From: Macrocystis pyrifera
Lineage: Eukaryota > Sar > Phaeophyceae > Laminariales > Laminariaceae
Assembly (NCBI GenBank): GCA_031763025.1
Contig: JASSKH010000005.1
Coordinates: 14,970,128 to 15,034,127 of the forward strand
Direction: 5' to 3'
DNA length: 64,000 nucleotides
Below the pieces are notes generated by a model that had not been told where the DNA came from, made no database searches, and saw only the letters and a program-made list of their open reading frames with translations. This document shows positions 1-11,479 of the stretch, one piece after another. Numbering within the stretch: position 1 is the first letter of the stretch; each line of letters begins with the position of its first letter. The position numbers were made by a program, and so were the translations under genes.

Positions 1-1179
1 TATAGTCTAATTCAAGCGAAACAATCCAAGTTGCGCTAACCATGAATGCGGCATGAAACCGCCCATCGAATGTCACATAATTGGCATCATACTGACCGTA
101 TGGAACAGCTTGGGCGGATGCGATAGCTAGTCATTTGGTGCCAGTATAGAATCGACTTCTGGCGGTATTGTTTGATTGATACGGATCCTAGGCAGTCAAT
201 CGAGTGTTTGCTCAAACTCTTTTCGCAGACAAGCCTTGAATTACCTAGAACCGTTTCGTTCAGAACAAATATGAGTTCTTCCTGGAGAAACGCCTGACCG
301 TTGTTGACCCGTTTGAAGGCCTGCGGTTAGTCGGGACGCATTTTCGTCGGTAGCATCAGCCCTACGCCCTTAACCAACAACAACCTACCGTTCTGAGGTG
401 CTGTGCAGGGTCTGTATACAGAACATGCAGCAGCAGTGCACGCGAGCCCAGGAAACATGTCCATCATGCAGATTGTGTGGCTCTTTCGGGTGTACATGTA
501 ATATCATACCATGGATATGTTCCTAGCATCGTTAGGTTTCAGGTGATAATGATGGTACGCCACAGCTCGTTAGTGTCGTTTCCCTTCCGTACTGGTACTG
601 CCGTGTGCGCACTATCCCGCGTATGTATTTGTTTTCTCCCACTCCCATCTAGATGCATTGATTTTTACAACCCATTTTGTCACTGCAGGCAGGATTTCAG
701 GGCAGTGAGCACATCTGCGAACACCCGTCCATCATCTGGAGTCTTAGCTTTTTCTGAATGTCGGGCTTACTGGGACCACAGATATTTAGCGAACAAAACC
801 TGAACAGCCATGCCCCCCCCTCCATACATCTCTCGGCATGACGGCACGAACGTTGTGTGCAAAGTTTCGAGGTCTATTTCAAAGAAAAACGCGTGACCTT
901 CTGAGCTTCCGTGGTGAAAAACTCGGATGCTTCTGTTTTTTCGAAAAAAGTATATGATCTAGAGCAGATCACTACTACTGCGTGCTGTAGATTTCGATGC
1001 CTGGCTTGTGTAAACCAAGTAGTAATATTGTTGGTAGTCGACAATAGTTGTCAGCTATGAGTTCGGCAGATCGAGCGTTTAATACAAAACGCTGGAATCC
1101 CCCTCCAGAAGTGATACTTTCTTGCTGCTGCGTGTGGCCGCGAGGCTTGGTCGAGGAGGTAGAGGGGTGCTTTACATTA
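1..1179. other. left-edge spacer, no gene recognised
   Basis: No recognisable gene. A 34-residue open frame at about 249-350 (+), containing EFFLEKRLTVVDPFEG, looks protein-like but has no start, no splice sites and no family I recognise. The stretch 541-760 belongs to a dispersed repeat listed separately. The rest is unique sequence in which I see nothing. Confidence 0.4.
541..760 (+). repeat. dispersed repeat family D, copy 1
   Basis: Shares an ordered set of short blocks with copies near 18560 and 35695: a GGTACxxCACAGCTCG block, then TACTGGTACTGCCGTG followed by TGCGCxCT, a TTTTCTCCxC block, and a CACTG/GTGACC block about 150 bases further on. The copies are strongly diverged. No terminal repeats or tail are visible, so the class is unknown. 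Confidence 0.45.
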
Positions 1180-1745
1180 ATTGGACCAGTCATGGACGCG
1201 TCCATGGCCACACGTGGCCGGGCCCGTGGTCAGCCACGAGCGATCATGACCGGGTCCATGGTCGACCACGATCGCCCAAGACCGGGTCCGTGGCCGATCA
1301 TGACCGAGTCTGTGGTCGTTCATCGTCGCCCATGATCGACCATGGACGGGTCCGTCGCCGGTCATGGTCGCCATGTCCGACCACGAACGCGGTCGTCGTC
1401 GGGCATGGTCGATCATGGACCCGTCCATGGTCGCATCTATGGCGACGGTCATGGGTTCGTCCGTGGTCGATCATGGGGGCGTCCATGACCGCATTCGTGG
1501 CGGCGTTCACGGACGCGTCCATGGACGGACGCGACCATGATCGATCATGGACGCGATCATGTACTTGTCCATGATCGTTTCCATGGATGCGATTATGGAC
1601 GTTTTTTAGATTGCCGTCATGGACCCGTCGATGAATGTATTCATGGACGGGCCCCATGTCGGCAATATACGTCAAACACGACCACATTCGCGCCCATGAA
1701 CGCATCCATGGGCGGTCATGAACGCGTCCGTGACCAGTCCAACTA
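1180..1745. repeat. degenerate period-12 palindromic array
   Basis: About 565 bases built from variants of a 12-base word around CATGGACGCGTC and CATGGTCGATCA, so CCATGG, GATCATGG and GGACCGTCC-like palindromes recur every 6-12 bases. Because the period is a multiple of 3, long open frames appear in several phases on both strands (repeated HGRVHDRPWS-like peptides). These are array artefacts, not genes. The style resembles the arrays at 53-63 kb. Confidence 0.75.
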
Positions 1746-3348
1746 ATGTAGATCATTGCGGAAGCGTTCGCTCACAATTTGGGAAATTACTGTACGAATA
1801 TACAATCATTTTCGGTGGGCCCATACTGTATGGCAGTAGTCTTCGACGCAGCTTAGTAGTCCTGTAAACCGTGGACAAGTACACGCTCCAGCATATGCGT
1901 AGTGACTTGTGGAATATGACAGGCTCGTAGAATCAAACGAGGCGCGTTTATTACTGCGCTTTATGATACGTACGACGACTAGTGCGCACAGAGCGTTCAG
2001 TCTTTCCATGACGTTCACTGGCCTTCGGAGGCGATGAAACGTTCGTATTTGGCGGTCGAAATAATATGAAACGGTTAATTTCGTCGCTCTCCTACAGTAC
2101 GTAGCACTGGCATATGTGTGGCCCCCCGTCTAAAAACTCACAATGTAGTACGGGGTCGCAGCTGGGACCACACGAGGTCCGGCCTTCACGGCCGAGACAA
2201 GCTGTCTGCTTAGTACATACACTTGTGAAGCTTGCGTTCATCAGAGAACAGTAATCAACCGATGGGGACCCATGCTCGTTTGCCCTTCCTTGCTGTACTT
2301 GCACTTGATCCCTGTACCTGCCCCTCGGGAAAATTTCAATCGAATACTACGCAGTATCCCACCAGCTCATGGCTTCCGGAATCTTCTGTTGGAGCTCTGC
2401 TGGCAGAGGGCACCAAGCTCAAGTGTATTGTCTACACACACGCTCTCTGGATAAGTACGTGACTCGCTCTCCGTTACAAGTTCGTAGACGCATGCATTAC
2501 CCTGGATCCTAGCAATGGTGTCCGCACAGTAGTACTTTCAAAGCTTAATGCAATCTACCACGTGGTTTCATGCAGAGCGCACACGTAAATTGCACCCGCT
2601 GTACAGTGGACACATCTTGTCCTCTGCGCTTTGTCCGAAACAGTGAAACGACGAGATTGGGCGAGGAGCCTGCTACTACTGTAGGTAGGTAGGCCGTTGC
2701 CTTGTTTTTGCCTTGAGCTTGCCGTGTGGCTCTCCGCGTCACCCTTGCTACAGTAGGGGTTGGAGTTCGTTACCCGTGCTACACTAGACGTTGGACAGAT
2801 CATGATATATCTATCTGCTGTAGATAACCTACACTATCAATAGATCCTGTCGCGACCCAGGTGAAATGCATTCTTTGCAAAATATCCAGATTATATACAA
2901 GATCTCACCCGGACAAACACGTGTGGAACGTCTAGATCTTTTAGATCCCACGCGCACGAACGTTTGCTATATCATTCATGGAGATCCCGAACATCCTTCC
3001 GTACAAAAGGATCTAAAACATGTTCGTCTCATATATCCCACTCGATCAATGTGTGTGAAAGGGCCGTCTTGTACGTATCCAACCTACTGTGCAGGTTTGA
3101 AGCATTTTTAGATCCTTCAGATCCGACCCGGACGAGCATGCGCTAGATCGTTCAGATCCCACAGATCCCCGCACAAAAAGGATCTAGATCCCGCATATCT
3201 CATAGATCATAGATCTACCGTATCCGTCCAAAATCTCTCCGACGTGAGAAATATTGATACGCTGCCAATGGATCAGATCAAAACCCACGATGGACCCAAA
3301 CAAAATGTATCCCTCCATGTTTAGATGCCATAGTAGGGTCCTGATTAC
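1746..3348. other. spacer, no gene recognised
   Basis: Only short open frames without splice context or recognisable domains occur. GATC-rich words (AGATCT, GATCC, TAGATCC) are unusually dense at 2870-3220, giving a weak irregular low-complexity patch. I see no RNA gene or mobile element ends here. Confidence 0.4.
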
Positions 3349-3460
3349 TATTACAGGGGACCATAGTATGTAGGACCAAATATTGTCGGTAAAAATAGGG
3401 ATATATATATAGTTTTTGTGTTTACCGTAGGTCCTATTTACTACAGTCCCCCGCAATAAT
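3349..3460. mobile_element. MITE-A copy 1 (Tc1/mariner-type, TA target)
   Basis: One of about 18 copies of a 108-112-base element. Its ends are inverted repeats of TTACGGGGGTCCATAGT, flanked by TA. Conserved subterminal blocks are TAGGACC, an A/T-rich core with ACTAACAATATTTGG, and GGTCCTGTTTACTATGG. It has no coding capacity, so it must be moved by a transposase encoded elsewhere. TA flanks and short inverted ends are the Tc1/mariner MITE pattern. This copy has a mutated left end (TTACAGGGGACC). Confidence 0.85.
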
Positions 3461-3555
3461 ACCTGGTATGACATGCTCCCCCCCTAACATGTTTTTCGTT
3501 GTGCGTCTAAACGTGATTGGATTGGTTGTCAGTGTATCTCAAAGGCGATTTTTTG

Positions 3556-3605
3556 GGTGGGGTATGGAGTTCCTCGAAAGCGAAGAGCCTCAGAGAAATT
3601 ACTGC
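3556..3605. repeat. dispersed GAGCTCCT/AGGAGCCTC repeat, copy 1
   Basis: Short unit with the pattern GGTATGGAGTTCCT, a spacer of about 10 bases, GAAGAGCCTCAG and AAA. The GGAGCTCCT and AGGAGCCTC parts can pair as a hairpin. Related units lie at 37646, 44405 and 48516. Function unknown. Confidence 0.5.
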
Positions 3606-4107
3606 AAGCGATGGCACACCCCAACCGTGCTACCTGTATGAGCCCGTGTCTTGTGTCTTCTAGCCGGGTGCTGTACATGCGGAATTCCTACGGTGATATT
3701 CTTGGTGTCTGCACAATCAAGTATATTCTACCGTACGCGAGAGAGAACACACACCGTTTTCGGCACAGCTACATTGCTTGCTCTGCTCGGCGTTTGGCCC
3801 CTCGGGAAGGGAATGCTTGGTGCTCTGCAGGGGGTGTTGCAACAGCTTATGGCCCTGGTCGCTATTAATAGCTTTTCCTCGCACTTGCTACAGTACTTAC
3901 GTGCAGTACAAAAAGAAGCATCTGGTCTCACCAACACGACGACACTGCTCCGTAAGATTATGACCAACGAAGGGCAGGGTCCTGTGTCCTGTATCGTATT
4001 TTGTATACCCACCCTCTCCGAGCCAGTACTGCTGCACGTTCACTAATACCACGTATAAACCTTGCGCGGCCGACCCTCGTCTCTCTCTTTCACTACGTAC
4101 TTCGCAG

Positions 4108-4387
4108 GACCACATCGATGCTTCGGGCCTGGTGGCAGCCTACTTTGCGGCTGATGATCCTGTGGCGATCTCGTCCCGCCGGTCCCGGTAGATGCCGAAA
4201 AGTGAGGACAAGGGCGGCTCCGACACCGTGTTCGGAAACAGCCGCGGCGTTCCTTCGCCCGAGTGGTACCAGGAGGACGTGCTTTACGTGGACGGCCTCC
4301 GGCTCGCGCTGGACAAAATATACGTCCACCAGGCGGGAGACTACCTGATCCGCCTCGACGAAAACGACCCAACCAACGCCGATGCAG
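4108..4387 (+). CDS. candidate exon(s) of an unrecognised host gene
   Basis: A pyrimidine-rich tract ends in TTCGCAG at 4107, and an open frame in phase 0 reads DHIDASGLVAAYFAADDPVAI and then stops at TAG (4189-4191). ATG at 4192 follows in the same frame and reads on through WYQEDVLYVDGLRLALDKIY and GDYLIRLDENDP to a donor AG|GTAATG at 4388. Residue composition on both sides of the TAG is protein-like. Either a new gene starts at the ATG, or one exon carries an in-frame stop (pseudogene or base error). I do not recognise the family. No further exons could be linked. Confidence 0.45.
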
Positions 4388-6283
4388 GTAATGCTAAAAA
4401 AAAAGAACCGTAAGAACGTCCTGCCACCAGCATCTTGAAATGGGGCCTTTTTGTGCATTTAGCTGAGCATTATCTTCATAGAACGCCTCTTAATATATAG
4501 CGGGGGGGGTGCGTGGTGGAGGCCACTAACCTAGTTTTACTTGATTCGACTGCCTGTCTGCTCCTTGCATGGTTCCGCCGCGTGCCAAAATGGTATTTTC
4601 ACGCATAGCTAGGCCTGTGGTAATTTATTCGTTGTTCTTGTTGTTGTTCTCTATTGCTTCTAGCAATTGTATACCTACAGTAGCGTACCGCATCACGACT
4701 CTAAACGCATACGACCTACTGCATGCATGAGGCAGCCTTGCCTCCATACCACGATGTACTTCATATGTATCGTAAGCGGCGACGTTTGTGCGCCTCATGT
4801 GTCGAAAAATGGCACAGTACGTTGGCGTGGTTGGAGTTGTATAGTATTTACTGTAGCGTGAGAGAGGCGCCACATATTATACGCCGTGCACATAAAATGA
4901 CAAAATGTGTGTGTTGTCTTACCCGTCGCCTTAGAACAATGGGCTGGGAAAAGGAGCTGTTCTCATTTATAAGTAAGTCGTAGCTCAAGCATCTTTCCCC
5001 TCAGTACCATTCTATATTTGCCAACAATTGTTCTCACGCTTCGACGTTACTACCTCATCGCCAAAACAAAAATATTTGACCGTGGTTACAAGAGAGATTC
5101 CAATACCCAATGTCTTTGGAGGAGTAGAGATGGGCACCGGGTGGCATTTCTGGGCCTTCGAAAACCAAATTGGAGGCGTTATTCTCAAAAACGAAAAACC
5201 GATTCAACCGTTTTTTTGCGTTTTCGGCCCGGTTCTAACCAGTTGGCCGAAAACCGGTTTAGCCGGTTTTGAAGGCATAACGCATCAATATCTCGAAACT
5301 AAGAAGAGCGTTTGTACTGTTCAGGGTTATAGTCAGGGGGGGCGAGGCAACCTCGCTGGAGGCGCCGTGTCGGAGGCACGTTTTCACGCGATATGGCGTC
5401 ACGAGAGCAAACAAGCAGACACCTGGGTGCTAGATTGGCTATATAGAAAAAAATGAAAAAAGTCGGCCAAGGTGTACGGTGGTACAAGAGAGATCCACGG
5501 AGCCCAAGCCACCGTCACAAGTGGTGGAGGCGGCTCAGCCATCGTGCTCACGGTCTCGTTCATTCTCTCCTCCTTCTCTTCTATAATGGCTGCGCATCTT
5601 CTCCCGGTGCCCCGTTTTTTTATTGGTTTCCGTTCCATTTCGAGGCGTTAAAATGGGACCCACTCAAAATTTACAACACGCTGGCCATCCCGGCGGTCCC
5701 CTCAACCTGTGTAGTAGTACTACTGCCGATGCAGTAGTATGGCCAGTGTAATAGTACCGGCATTACACACTGGCCCAGTGCCCAGCCCTATAACATGTTG
5801 TGTTTTATGATCAATCGTCAGATAGCTAACCCAACAATTTCAGCTAAAATGACCAGTCACCAAGCGATATGTCACGAAGACGTTCGTTCTATCGCTGCAC
5901 GGACAGGTGTTACGAGCCCCACGACCTTTTCAGACGGCGCGCGTGCAAGCGTCGAGGGATCCACGTCAAAGCAGCCTCAGTTTGAGCAACCCTCGTGCAA
6001 AGATCGGGCAAGGGACACGACAAGAGAAGGGGAAGTGGTCGGGGGGGGGGGCGTGATACTCCCGCCCGGTTGAACCACGTTGACAAGGACTCCGATCAGC
6101 GAACAAATGAATATGCATCAGGGTAACGTTTAGTAATAAAGCGACAGCAATCGAGTCCTCAAGGGCTTAAGAGATGGGTAACACAGAGTTGCGTGGGTAG
6201 CAAGACAACAGACCAGTTCTGAATGAAATCGATGGCCCGGGTCGGGGTTGCAGTTGTTTTGTGACACAGTGACGCTTTTTTTT
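4388..6283. other. spacer, unassigned ORF
   Basis: The longest frame is 5028-5456 (+, 142 codons). Part of it reads through a local cluster of CCGGTT/AACCGG words (5170-5275), so I do not accept it as a gene. No domains, splice sites or RNA structures are recognised in the rest. Confidence 0.35.
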
Positions 6284-6297
6284 CCCCCCCCCCCCCC

Positions 6298-6386
6298 TGC
6301 TCGGTGAAAATCAGACCTACTCCATCCCGGCATTGTAGGGATCCAAGGGTATGGTCATACCCCGACCATGCATGATAAGGAGTACA
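6298..6386 (+). mobile_element. R element, 5'-truncated copy (R11)
   Basis: Only the 3' end of the R family is present: CTCCxTCCCGGCATTGTAGG, CGACCATGCATGAT and GAGTACAC, followed by poly(C). It begins directly after a 14-base poly(C) run (6284-6297) and is followed at once by LINE copy L1, so two elements are stacked tail to head on C tracts. Confidence 0.75.
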
Positions 6387-6395
6387 CCCCCCCCC

Positions 6396-7559
6396 GTGGA
6401 TCACTATACGTACCTCTTGGTGTAAGGACCTCAAAATGCTGCTCTTGGGATACACACATAACAAAAGTAATAAGCAAGTGGCTGAAGCACACGTAGGAAA
6501 GATGGATGCGATCCTAACAGATTCGCACCTTGACAGTAGGATTAAGGGATGTATCCTAATTAATGCGATTTTACCAAAGGTAAAATATGCCGGATACCAA
6601 TGGGAAGGGAATACGAAGTTCGTAAAGCAGCTGGAAACGATGCAGATGAGAACACCTGAACAAATACTAGGATGCTCAAGTACCAAGTACAACGAGTAAT
6701 ACAGTGTCTACAACAGAGCTAGGAATGAACCTACTTAAGACAAATATAGACGTGAGAAAGCTGAAATAGCAATATGAAGTAAGGAACATATCAAAAACGA
6801 AGTTGACAGCCATAGATGATAGCGCTGTGTTGGAGAAAGTAACAAGAGGGCGAGCTGGAATAAGGTGGGAGAGCGTAGTCCAGAAAGAATGGAAGGGTAT
6901 AGGAGGAAACCAAGAAGAGATGTCATGCATAGAGAACTTTCGGGAGGTCCAAGACAAGTAGGAAATGATAGAGAGAAGGAAAAGGCTGGGGCTGAGAAAT
7001 AATGTGAAAGCGGAGAAGGACTTAAAGACGCATGGGGGGTAAAGAAAAGAGAAAGAAATGAAAATGTATTTGCACGGCCCAATGGATTTCGCGAAAATGC
7101 TGAAACTGCGATTTCGTGTAGGGAATCTGGACCAGCCAGAAAGAAGAACGAGGTATACCAGTAGCAGGGAGGAACAGGAAGTAGATTAAATGGTATGCCC
7201 TTGTGGCAAAGCGATAGAGAATAGAACTCACATGTAGGAGGAGAGTGTAAAATGTATAAGGGGGAACGGGATGTGTTAGAAGAGATGAGGGAAACATACG
7301 AATGTGGCATGGAGGAATTTGGTACACTAGATTGCAGGGGGAAAACGATCCCTATCCTAGGAGATAGATGGTGGCATCAGGCGGCGGACAGGAAGGGGAT
7401 AAGACTAGCAAAATGAGTTTACGCAATATATGGAAAAAGCGGAATTAGCGCCCAAATGTTAGAGATCTCTACTGTAATAGGAGCAGGAACGGTGCCGCGC
7501 CTCGGAAGGGGTGCGTGGTCAATGGTCCAATGACTAAGGCAAGCAACAGATGAGTACAC
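6396..7559 (+). mobile_element. L-family LINE, 5'-truncated relic L1
   Basis: 3' part of a non-LTR retrotransposon. Frame pieces match sister copy L2: post-palm reverse-transcriptase region (GKMDAILTDSHLDSRIKGC, 6499-6560), a segment with MKMYLHGPMDFAKMLKLRF (about 7057-7110), a CPCGKAIENRTH zinc-knuckle-like motif (about 7196) and a C-terminal block around WRQ/AAD before the stop. Several frameshifts and stops show it is dead. It ends in GAGTACACC and then poly(C), with no poly(A). Confidence 0.8.
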
Positions 7560-7624
7560 CCCCCCCCTCCTGTCACACGACCACGGCCATACTTGACATG
7601 AGTACACTCTCTCCCCCCCGTCAT

Positions 7625-9117
7625 GATGTGTCCACACATGAAGGCCTCTGCTCCGTTCTCGGCACGTCTGCACCACCTTCTGTTCGTTTTCTGTGGCGCT
7701 TCACGCGGTCCTTCGCACAAGTTTGCGGCACCCATGTACAAATTGCTATGTACGCATCCCATCAACTCCTCTTCCTGTTTCCCGGTGTTGTTCTTCTTTC
7801 CACTAAGCAGCTCTCTCTTCCGCATGGTGTTCTGCTCTCATATCAAATGCAACCAACCCTGTGAACGCTCTCTGTCGACTACACACCTTCTCGTTAGCGC
7901 TATCGATGCCTGTCTCGACAAACACGTCGACACAAGATAGGGCGCCGTCGTCGCTCTTCTCGATTCACCAACCCAGCCATTGGAGAACAAGGGGATAGAA
8001 GACGTAGCTACCAGTGGTGAGCCTAGCTCGGACTCCGCGTGATGCACCCGCATACAAACAAAATACTTCGTACGTAGCTAGAGTCTCGATTCTCTCGGTT
8101 TTCGGTGTTGGTACCTGCAATCATAACCACCGCCGTTTCCATACTGTACACACCGCTGGAAGCATGACCAGGCCTTCTGCAGACGCCACGCTATATCGCT
8201 TCTGAAGTCAATGTCTACGCTGAGGGCCCCGCCCAAGTACGCAACCTCGGCCGTTTGTTCGCATACCTGGCCAACTGCAGTGATATTGAACGGCCTTTCC
8301 CGCGTCTTTCGTTCGCAGGCACGTGATCTCCGTATTTGTCGGCGGGACCGTCAGTCCGAATGCGGCGCATGTATTCCCGAGCACGGATATCGTCTACTGC
8401 GTGTCTGCCTGGTGACCCCAATACGATGCCCGCGTTATCAGCGTACATTATTTTACTCAGCGACTGAGCCTCCGCCTCCTCCTTCTCCTCGCTCCCTTCA
8501 TCCTCTCCCTTGTCCTGCTTGTCCTCCTGTCCGTTTACTCTACGGGCTCATGTTTTTGTCCCACTTCCCCCCACTCTCCTTTTTTCCGTTGACGTTGCAC
8601 CATGTTGTGTCTGCATGATGACTGCATCAGCGAGGGAAAGTTTTTCCCGGCACGCAGCATGGCCGACCGTATAATGTACACAAAATACTAAAAAGGAGTG
8701 GCGCAAGCACGCACCGTTACCGAAACGAGGGCCATACTCCACGTCGAACACATCCGACCACTTGCCACCATCCAGCCGTATAAACACATGCCCGCATGCC
8801 GTCGAGGAATGGTTGGATGACGGCGAGGATTCTCGGCGGCACCGCCATCGGGGCTCGTAAAGCAGTTCATAAGAGGGTTTGGTCGACGACTCTGCGAAGT
8901 CAATAAAGCACATATACCAAGGGTGGTCCTTCTTCCTGAACAACCCCAGCAGGGGTCTCACCACGATCGTCGTGTCGACCATCGAGCGTTACGGTCTAAA
9001 GCCACACCGTTCCTCTGGCAGGAAGACTTCCCATCCGCAGTGTTTGTCGAGGCGGCGGCAATGACGTTACGGAGAGTACTTCCCCGGCGTGAGTCATTTC
9101 TACACACCGTTCTATGT
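7625..9117 (-). mobile_element. second LINE family, reverse-transcriptase relic L4
   Basis: Read on the - strand from 9117: HAGEVL, then LPEERCGFRP (about 9025), RSMVDTTIVVRPLLGLFRKK (8925-8985), DHPWYMCFIDFAES (the FIDxxxA palm motif region), a block with VFIRLDGGKWSDVFDVEYG (about 8740-8790), MYADNAGIVLGSPGR (about 8400-8448, the YADD box with DD changed to DN), an AWRLQKAWSCFQR block (about 8170) and a distal ENGAEAFMCGH segment (about 7640-7780). The order is that of the RT domain and C-terminus of a non-LTR retrotransposon. The frame changes several times and stops occur, so it is inactive. It is clearly different from the L family. Confidence 0.75.
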
Positions 9118-9197
9118 GGATTGTGCACAACTCCTCTGTCATGGAATCACCTCTCACTGTTGCTGCACCCCCTCCCCCCCCCCCCCCCCCCCCCCCT

Positions 9198-9717
9198 CCT
9201 ATATATATAGGTTGGGTAGGCGTCGGTTGGCGACGACGTTGTAAAACACGCCTCTCACTGCGTGAGCCCGACAGCCAGGGTACCGTTTTTTGTTCTAGAG
9301 TTTTTGGACGCTTACCACGGCTGGCGGTCGAATTAGACCATTTTTGTGCGGGGAGACTCCGCACAAGGGGGATATTCGTATCACGTAGTGTGTATATGGT
9401 GAGGCACCCACGAGGCAGTTACATGGTAAACCCATTGCTGTCTGTGGAAGTGGCCACACCAGAATTAAATCAATTCATTGGTGCTGTCATCCATATACAA
9501 GAAAATCCGCCTTCAAAGATGTTCTGAGTAGGATGCAGCTCACCCTTCGTGCGACTCGCTCAACACCTCACGGCGATTCGCGCTTGGTGCAAGCAATGTC
9601 TGCCTGGCCGATTTAAACTCGACGTGCTCCGTCCCGGCATTGTAGGGATGCGAGGGTCTATGATCATACGACTACGGCCATGTATGATAGTCAGTACACC
9701 TGCCCCCGCCCCCCCTC
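9198..9717 (+). mobile_element. R element, full-length copy R1
   Basis: About 520 bases. It starts at TATATATATAGGTTGGG behind a 26-base poly(C) run (9172-9197) and ends with CGGCCATGTATGAT, AGTACACC and a C-rich tail. Internal landmarks shared by other copies: GGCGTCGGTTGGCGACG, TACCACGGCTGGCGGTC, GGTGAGGCACCCACGAGGC, GCTGTCATCCATAT, CACCTCACGGCG and CCGTCCCGGCATTGTAGGG. No open frame is shared between copies, so it is non-autonomous. It is long for a SINE, and I see no convincing pol III boxes. Confidence 0.8.
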
Positions 9718-11163
9718 GTCTAACCTATTCAAGATATATATTGACGACCTGATAGTAGCAGTCGAGGGAGCAAGGCAGGGAGTCACGGTAGGGGAAGATA
9801 CGGTGTCGGGATTGACGTTTGCGGATGACTTCGTGGGGATATCAGAAACACCCGAAGGACTGCAGATTCAAATAGAGAAGACCCTAGAATACACCAGGAA
9901 ATGAAGGGTGACAGCGAATGTGAAGAAATGCGCAGTAGTTGCTAGTAACGAATATAAGGTAAACCCGGTAAAATTTCAGTTGGAAGTGGGGAGAAGATGA
10001 ATTGCCGATCGTAGACCAGTATACATACCTTGGCGTAGAGATCTGAAAGGGCTGCTCTTGGGATACACATATGGCAAAAGTAATAGGAAAGAGTAAAACA
10101 CCCCTAGGCAAGATGGATGCGATCCTAACAGACCCGCACCTTGACACTAGGATTAAAAGATGTATCCTGATAAATGTGATAGTACCGAAGCTAGAACATG
10201 CAGGAGAAGTATGGGAAGGGAACGCGAAACTCGTAAAACAGTTGGACAACAGTACGAACGACAGCAGCTAAAACAATCCTAAGACGCTCAAGTGCGACTA
10301 GTACTACATTATTAAGAGCAGAACTGGGAATGCACCCACTCAAGACAAATAGAGACATGAGAAAGTTGAACTGGCAATGTAAAGTGAGGAACATGCCGAA
10401 AAAAAAAAAGTTGCCAGCCACAGTTGATAGAGCTGTATGGGATGAAGTAACAAAAGGGCGAGCTGGAATAAGGTGGGATGACGTAGTTGAGCAAGTATGG
10501 AAGGACAGGGGGGGAAGCCAAGAAGAGATTATGTCCGCCGGGAAGTTTGGGAGATACAAGGCAGAAGTACAAGAAAGGAAAGAAAGCAAAGGTTAGCGTT
10601 AAGAAACAAGGTGGAATCGGAAAAACACTTAGAGATATACGGGGGATTGAGGGAAGGAACAAGATGAAAACGTACGTGCATGGCACAATAAACTTCGCGA
10701 AAATGCTGGAACTGCGCTTTCGTGTAGGTGACCTGGACCTGCCAGAAAGAAGATAGAGGTATGCCAGTAGCCGGGAGGAGGAGGAAGTAGATGCACAGAT
10801 GTGCCCGTGTAGCAAAGCGATAGAGAGTAGGACTCACATAGTAGGAGAATGTGAAATATGCAAGGAGGAACGGGATGTGTTAGAAGAGGAGATGAGGAAA
10901 ATAGACGAATTTGACATGCAGAAGTTTGATACACTGAATAGCAGCGAGAAAACGATCGCTATCCTAGGAAATGGATGGTGGCCAGAGGCGGTCAGACAGG
11001 AAGGAGACAAGATTAGCAAAACGTTTCTATGTAAAATTTAGAAACAACCTAATGAGGGGCCAATTGTTGAAGGTGTCTCTATTGGGAGTAGGAGCGGTGC
11101 TCCGTCTCGAAAGGGATGCGTGATCAATGGTCAAATGACTAAGGCAAGCAACAAATGAGTACG
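9718..11163 (+). mobile_element. L-family LINE, best-preserved copy L2
   Basis: Begins inside the RT palm just after the C-rich tail of R1: YIDDLIVAVEGARQG, then FADDFVGISETPEG (9820-9860, the (Y/F)ADD catalytic box). It continues through YTYLGVEI, GKMDAILTDPHLDTRIKRC (about 10100-10160), VWEGNAKLVKQL, a basic segment ending LRFRVGDLDLPERR (10756), the zinc-knuckle-like CPCSKAIESRTHIVGEC (10802-10852), and EEEMRKIDEF...TIAILGNGWWPEAVRQEG. The 3' end TAAGGCAAGCAACAAATGAG, TACG, is followed by poly(C). It has a few frame changes and is 5'-truncated, so immobile. Confidence 0.85.
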
Positions 11164-11206
11164 CCCCCCCCCCCCCCCCTCCCCCCCCCCCTCCCACCCT
11201 CCCACC
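11164..11206. repeat. poly(C) tract at LINE 3' end
   Basis: C-rich run interrupted by single T and A bases, directly attached to the 3' end of L2 where most LINEs carry poly(A) or a short microsatellite. Confidence 0.85.
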
Positions 11207-11479
11207 CACACGGCAAAGATGGCCGCGTAGAAAATTCCCAGAGTTTCCGAGTCTCCTTTATCAGTCACGACATTCAGAACTGCAGTAGGGAAGCCACCAA
11301 GCACAATTGCCTTGCGGTTCGGCATCGCGCATTTGTCCGTATGTATACCTCTTACCTTCGCGAGACATCATCCAGCGGCCTACACGCAGGACACACCTTG
11401 CTTGTCCGCACGATAGTCGGCTTTAACGTCGGCGACTTGGTGCTTAACAACTAAATAAACAGTGTTACCCAGCGTTCCA

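Noticed and set aside
4185-4206. 19-base intron GTAGATG...GTGAG removing the in-frame stop
   Set aside because: Introns elsewhere in the window are at least about 170 bases, and removal would shift the reading frame.
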